NCBI GenBank assembly: GCA_016792585.1
Contig: JAEULB010000100.1
Span: forward strand, 28,247 to 92,246
Reading direction: 5' to 3'
DNA length: 64,000 bases
Origin: Rhodospirillaceae bacterium
GTDB lineage: Bacteria > Pseudomonadota > Alphaproteobacteria > SHVZ01
In this document: positions 60,759-64,000 of the stretch, piece after piece
How the letters are laid out: each line of letters starts with the position of its first letter
Numbering within the stretch: position 1 is the stretch's first letter
Notes under the pieces: generated by a model
What the model was told of the DNA's origin: nothing
The model's input: only the letters and a program-made list of their open reading frames with translations
The model's database searches: none
Made by a program: the position numbers and the translations under genes

Positions 60759-62246
60759 ATGGCGGCGAAGGCGGTCCTGGCGATCGATCAGGGGACGACC
60801 AGCACGCGGGCGATGATCTTCGACGCCCGGGGCGGGGTGCTCGCGCGCGCCCAGGCCGAGCTCCGCCAGCATTTTCCGGCCGAGGGCTGGGTCGAGCACG
60901 ACCCCGAGGACATCTGGCGCGATACGCTCCAGGTCTGCCGGGACGCCCTGGCGAAAGCGGTGCTGGAGGCGAAGGAGATCGCCGCGATCGGCATCACCAA
61001 CCAGCGCGAGACCACGGTCGTCTGGGAGCGCGCCACCGGCAAGCCGATCCATCGCGCGATCGTCTGGCAGGACCGCCGGACCGCCGAGGCCTGCCGGAAG
61101 CTCGAGGCGGTGCACGGAATGGCGGTCGCGGCCAAGACCGGCCTCGTCATCGACGCTTATTTCTCAGCCTCCAAGATCGCCTGGATCCTCGACCAGGTGC
61201 CTGGGGCACGCGCCCGCGCCGAAGCCGGCGAGCTCGCCTTCGGCACCATCGACTGCTTTCTTCTCTGGCGGCTGACGGGCGGCAAGAGCCACCGCACGGA
61301 TGCGACCAACGCGGCGCGGACTCTGCTTTACGACATTAGGGCGCAAGCCTGGGACGACGGGCTTCTGAAGCTGTTCGGCGTGCCGAAGGCGGTGCTGCCG
61401 GAGGTGCTCGACAATGCCGCCGATTTCGGCACGACCGATCCGGCGCTGCTGGGTGCCGCGATCCCGGTCGCCGGCATGGCGGGCGACCAGCAGGCGGCGA
61501 CGGTCGGTCAGGTCTGCTTCGAGGCCGGCCAGATCAAGTCGACCTACGGCACCGGCTGTTTCGCGCTGCTCAATACCGGTGCGACCTTCGTTCCGTCGAA
61601 GAACCGGCTGCTGACGACGATCGCCTACCGGCTCGGAGGCAGGGCGACCTATGCGCTGGAGGGCAGCATCTTCGCCGCCGGATCGACGATCCAGTGGCTC
61701 CGCGACGGGCTCAAGCTGATCAAGTCGGCAGGCGAGACCGAGGCGCTGGCCCGCGGCGGCGCGGGCACGGGCAGCGTCTACCTGGTGCCGGCCTTCACCG
61801 GCCTCGGCGCACCCTACTGGGATCCGTTCGCGCGCGGCGCGATCATGGGGCTGACGCGCGACACCGGCATCGCGGATATCGTCCGCGCCGGCCTCGAAGC
61901 CGTCTGCTATCAGACCGGCGACCTGATGGGGGCGATGACCGACGACTTCGGCAAGGCGCCCACGACGCTGCGGGTGGATGGCGGCATGACCGTCAACGAC
62001 TGGGTGATGCAGCGGCTTGCCGACCTGCTCGGCGTTCCGGTCGAGCGTCCTGTCGTGACCGAGACGACGGCGCTCGGCGCCGCCTTCCTCGCCGGCCTCC
62101 AGGTCGGCGTCTTTCCGTCGCTCGACGCGCTGACGAAGATCTGGGCGCGCGATCGCCGCTTCGAGCCCGACATGGCCGTCGAGGAACGCACCCGTCTCCG
62201 CCAGGGTTGGATCGATGCGGTGCGCCGCGTCAGGAGCGAGAGTTGA
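60759..62246 (+). CDS. glpK: Glycerol kinase
   Basis: A 495-residue FGGY kinase. N-terminal phosphate loop [15 protein letters not shown], PRxxxx-type [16 protein letters not shown] and the late [11 protein letters not shown]. Phosphorylates glycerol with ATP to feed GlpD. GAGG ribosome site, ATG at 60759; a TTG at 60753 is less likely. The stop overlaps the greB start codon by three bases (TTGA). Confidence 0.95.
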   Translation: MAAKAVLAIDQGTTSTRAMIFDARGGVLARAQAELRQHFPAEGWVEHDPEDIWRDTLQVCRDALAKAVLEAKEIAAIGITNQRETTVVWERATGKPIHRAIVWQDRRTAEACRKLEAVHGMAVAAKTGLVIDAYFSASKIAWILDQVPGARARAEAGELAFGTIDCFLLWRLTGGKSHRTDATNAARTLLYDIRAQAWDDGLLKLFGVPKAVLPEVLDNAADFGTTDPALLGAAIPVAGMAGDQQAATVGQVCFEAGQIKSTYGTGCFALLNTGATFVPSKNRLLTTIAYRLGGRATYALEGSIFAAGSTIQWLRDGLKLIKSAGETEALARGGAGTGSVYLVPAFTGLGAPYWDPFARGAIMGLTRDTGIADIVRAGLEAVCYQTGDLMGAMTDDFGKAPTTLRVDGGMTVNDWVMQRLADLLGVPVERPVVTETTALGAAFLAGLQVGVFPSLDALTKIWARDRRFEPDMAVEERTRLRQGWIDAVRRVRSES

Positions 62247-62797
62247 GCAAGGCCTTCACCAAGGAAAACGAGAACGCCGAGGACGACGAGCTCGAAGGTT
62301 CGGAGCCGCTGCCCGCCGGCGTGAAGAACTACATCACGCCGGACGGTCTTCGCCGATTGCAGGACGAGTTCAGGCAGCTGAAGCAGGTCGAGCGGCCGAA
62401 GATCGTCGAGATCGTGTCGTGGGCCGCCGGCAATGGCGATCGGTCGGAGAACGGCGACTACCTCTACGGCAAGAAGCGGCTGCGCGAGATCGACCGGCGC
62501 CTGCGCTTCCTCACCAAGCGAATCGAGATCGCCGAGGTGGTCGATCCGGTGCGCCAGACGAACCGTGCGCAGGTGTTCTTCGGCGCCACCGTTACCTATT
62601 CCGACTCGAAGGACCGCGAGCGGACGATCCGGATCGTCGGCGTCGACGAGGTGCGCCACGAGCAGGGCGAGGTGAGCTGGCTCGCGCCGGTGGCGCGGGC
62701 GCTGCTGAAGGCGAGGGTCGGGGATTCGGTCGAGGTCCGGACGCCGGCGGGCCTGGAGCCGATCGAGGTCATTCGGATCAATTATGACAATGCTTGA
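62243..62797 (+). CDS. greB: Transcription elongation factor GreB
   Basis: A 184-residue GreA/GreB-family protein beginning with TTG inside the glpK stop. It has a preceding AGGAG site. The N-terminal coiled coil (about residues 28-100) holds the acidic tip ([18 protein letters not shown]), and the C-terminal FKBP-like domain ends [10 protein letters not shown]. It enters the RNA polymerase secondary channel to rescue backtracked complexes. A GreB-specific basic patch is suggested by the long [17 protein letters not shown] helix. The N-terminal acidic extension (about 20 residues) is longer than usual. Confidence 0.9.
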   Translation: MSKAFTKENENAEDDELEGSEPLPAGVKNYITPDGLRRLQDEFRQLKQVERPKIVEIVSWAAGNGDRSENGDYLYGKKRLREIDRRLRFLTKRIEIAEVVDPVRQTNRAQVFFGATVTYSDSKDRERTIRIVGVDEVRHEQGEVSWLAPVARALLKARVGDSVEVRTPAGLEPIEVIRINYDNA

Positions 62798-62828
62798 CCT
62801 ATTGGGAAGGTTTAGGTCTTGCGCAAGT

Positions 62829-62880
62829 GCCTCAGGTGATATCTTCTGGACGGGATATTACTGCGGACTGGGTCTGAGGC
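62829..62880 (+). promoter_or_regulatory. Structured 5' leader upstream of the cold-shock gene
   Basis: GCCTCAG (62829-62835) pairs with CTGAGGC (62874-62880), and immediately inside it GTGATATC (62836-62843) pairs with GATATTAC (62854-62861) with one G-U wobble. This gives a 15-bp two-part stem with a 10-base apical loop and a one-sided bulge (62862-62873). Cold-shock mRNAs often have long structured leaders that refold at low temperature; that role here is inferred. The 156-base gap has no clear promoter. Confidence 0.6.
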
Positions 62881-62953
62881 CGAAATCCCGGGCGCTCCAA
62901 AGTAAAGTCCGCTGCAGAGCAAGCAGCGCTAGTCCCACGATCCGGAGTCAGCC

Positions 62954-63163
62954 ATGCCGACCGGCACTGTTAAATGGTTCAACAGCACCAAGGGTTACGG
63001 TTTCATCCAGCCTGAGGGCGGTGGAGCCGATGTCTTCGTCCATATCTCGGCCGTCGAGCGCGCCGGGATGCGGACACTGTCCGAAGGGCAGAAAGTCTCG
63101 TTCGAGGTCCAGCAGGACCCGAAGCGCGGCAAGTCCTCGGCTGAGAACCTCAAGGCCGTCTAA
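62954..63163 (+). CDS. Cold-shock-domain protein, CspA family
   Basis: A 69-residue RNA-binding OB-fold protein. RNP1 is KGYGFI (residues 13-18) and RNP2 is VFVHIS (27-32). It acts as an RNA chaperone. It has its own structured leader and is followed by a strong terminator, so it is monocistronic. Confidence 0.95.
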   Translation: MPTGTVKWFNSTKGYGFIQPEGGGADVFVHISAVERAGMRTLSEGQKVSFEVQQDPKRGKSSAENLKAV

Positions 63164-63200
63164 GCCGTCCCTCGTCGATCAAGACGAGCGTCGTTTCAGG

Positions 63201-63240
63201 CGGGCCCGAGGCTGCGTGATCGCGGCCTCGGGCCCGTTTT
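63201..63240 (+). terminator. Strong Rho-independent terminator of the cold-shock gene
   Basis: Perfect 12-bp arms CGGGCCCGAGGC (63201-63212) and GCCTCGGGCCCG (63225-63236) enclose a 12-base loop that can form three more pairs (GCG and CGC). TTTT follows. The loop starts about 50 bases after the cold-shock stop. Confidence 0.9.
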
Positions 63241-63303
63241 GCTTGTGGATAGCAGTCCGTCATGGCGAAAGCGGGAGGGCCGTTTAGGAAGCGGTGCGGG
63301 TGA

Positions 63304-63379
63304 CCTAAATCTTGTTAAATCAATATTTTGAAGACATTTTCTTAAATTACTGTATCATGAAAATTAGGAGATTCTTAAC
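63304..63379. promoter_or_regulatory. AT-rich island upstream of the last gene
   Basis: Within 63301-63360, 46 of 60 bases are A or T, against a GC-rich surrounding. It contains several TTAA motifs. TTAG-n7-TTAA (63364-63378) is one mismatch from the CtrA site TTAA-n7-TTAA. It probably carries the promoter of the gene starting at 63436. The AT content is seen; the CtrA idea is weak. Confidence 0.45.
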
Positions 63380-63435
63380 GGCGGCCGGATGACACTGGTG
63401 CTGTGGATGGATTGAGCCTCGAGGAGGCTGAGGTC

Positions 63436-64000
63436 ATGTTCGGTTCGAAGAACAAGGCGGCCGACGACAAGAAGCAGAAGGAAGCCGAAGCCGAGGCCCG
63501 CAAGGTCGAGGCGATCAAGGTCTCCGTCACGCAGGCCGTCGAAGGCATGCGGGCCTTCGCGCTGGCCCCGGCGCCGGACAAATGCGAGGCCGCCGCCAAG
63601 CGCGTCACCGAGATGCTCAAGAACCCGAAGGCGCCGAAGGACTTCGTCAAGCTGATGCGGGATCGCTCCGACGATCTGCTGAAGAGTTGCTTCATGAAGG
63701 CCGCGAGCGACGCCGCGGCCGGCGCCCTGAACGCGGCCCATCACGACGACAAGGAACTGCTGACCAAGAAGATCGGCGAGGCGAAGACCCATCTCGCCCG
63801 CGCGATCCAGCTGAAGGCCCCGCCCGAATTCAAGATGGCCTGCAACCGAGCGCTCGAGGCGGCCTCGATGACCGGCTTCGTCCATCACGACGGGCCGACC
63901 AAGGCCAAGCCCGCCGACCTCGCGCCGAAGCCGGTCGATCGCGCCCATGGCATCGCACCGATGAAGTTCGAGCAGCCGAAGCCGGAATCCCCGCAGGGCG
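63436..64000 (+). CDS. Hypothetical Ala/Lys/Glu-rich protein, 3' end cut by window edge
   Basis: The frame is open from the ATG at 63436 to the last base (188 codons visible). A GAGGAGGCTGAGG ribosome site precedes it. It starts with MFGSKNKAADDKKQK and a charged helix. No signal peptide or membrane segment. Three Cys (CEAA, SCFM, ACNR) are seen in a helical, Ala-rich central part, followed by a Pro/Lys tail. I do not recognise the family. Confidence 0.8.
   Translation, partial: MFGSKNKAADDKKQKEAEAEARKVEAIKVSVTQAVEGMRAFALAPAPDKCEAAAKRVTEMLKNPKAPKDFVKLMRDRSDDLLKSCFMKAASDAAAGALNAAHHDDKELLTKKIGEAKTHLARAIQLKAPPEFKMACNRALEAASMTGFVHHDGPTKAKPADLAPKPVDRAHGIAPMKFEQPKPESPQG

Noticed and set aside
1..64000. 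CRISPR arrays, tRNA or rRNA genes, transposases, phage integrases, attachment sites
   Set aside because: I looked for spaced direct repeats, tRNA-like cloverleaf ends, and transposase or integrase motifs and saw none I could support.

Overview
The window is GC-rich chromosomal DNA with densely packed genes. The gene content fits an aerobic, heterotrophic member of the Alphaproteobacteria (probably Rhodospirillales- or Hyphomicrobiales-like; the order is inference). Supporting signs are many ABC and TRAP solute importers, gamma-glutamyltransferase and HyuA/HyuB families, a DctPQM operon, a perfect palindrome of the alphaproteobacterial Zur-box type and an otsB-GH15-otsA trehalose cluster. I saw no tRNA, rRNA, CRISPR array, insertion sequence or phage gene. 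No stretch over 300 bases lacks a gene.

Layout. 1-6320: iron-type ABC importer (permease cut by the window edge, binding protein), a TauD-like dioxygenase, an MFS carrier and a gamma-glutamyltransferase. 6451-12212: an unknown protein, a large secreted reprolysin-like metalloprotease with tandem C-terminal repeats, an aldo/keto reductase and an isocitrate-lyase-superfamily enzyme. 12240-15587: a zinc-starvation operon behind a Zur-box palindrome, coding for a small Cys/His protein, an outer-membrane barrel, a ZnuA-like binding protein and a ZnuB-like permease, with no ATPase. 15571-19971 (minus): a secreted unknown, a class-C-beta-lactamase-fold hydrolase, a dienelactone-hydrolase-like protein and an orphan peptide-type binding protein. 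20043-26967: a shikimate/quinate catabolic unit with a TetR regulator, a divergent operator, a shikimate dehydrogenase, a TRAP transporter, type II dehydroquinase and a dehydroshikimate dehydratase fusion leading to protocatechuate. 27025-34221: a second gamma-glutamyltransferase with HyuB/HyuA, a MetX-like hydrolase and a nitroreductase. 34218-36813 (minus): lipoprotein, response regulator and histidine kinase.

36984-40167: two small exported proteins, a hydroxyisobutyrate-dehydrogenase-type enzyme and a second orphan binding protein. 40417-44344: trehalose synthesis. 44353-48028: a TetR-controlled HlyD/ABC exporter. 48025-53040 (minus): MarR, EamA carrier, AsmA, MscS and a lipoprotein. 53075-56403: sugar-acid catabolism (SDR, UxaA-type dehydratase, 2-hydroxyacid dehydrogenase). 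56910-58121 (minus): a probable selenoprotein. 58227-62246: glycerol catabolism (glpD with a DenD-like gene, divergent from glpK). 62243-64000: greB, a cold-shock gene with a structured leader and strong terminator, and the start of an unknown gene.

The most striking observation is the selenoprotein. An ordinary reading gives two separate genes, 57660-58121 and 56910-57641. They are in the same frame, separated by a single TGA in a U-P-F-C context. They match the N- and C-terminal parts of one glycine/proline-reductase selenoprotein-B-like protein. A GC-rich hairpin with a 5-nt loop carrying a G follows the TGA at the spacing expected of a bacterial SECIS element. Other points worth follow-up are the ATPase-less Zur operon, two clean TetR operators of the same geometry, the lipoprotein/two-component operon, the cold-shock leader hairpin and three convergent gene pairs that share a CTAG stop.
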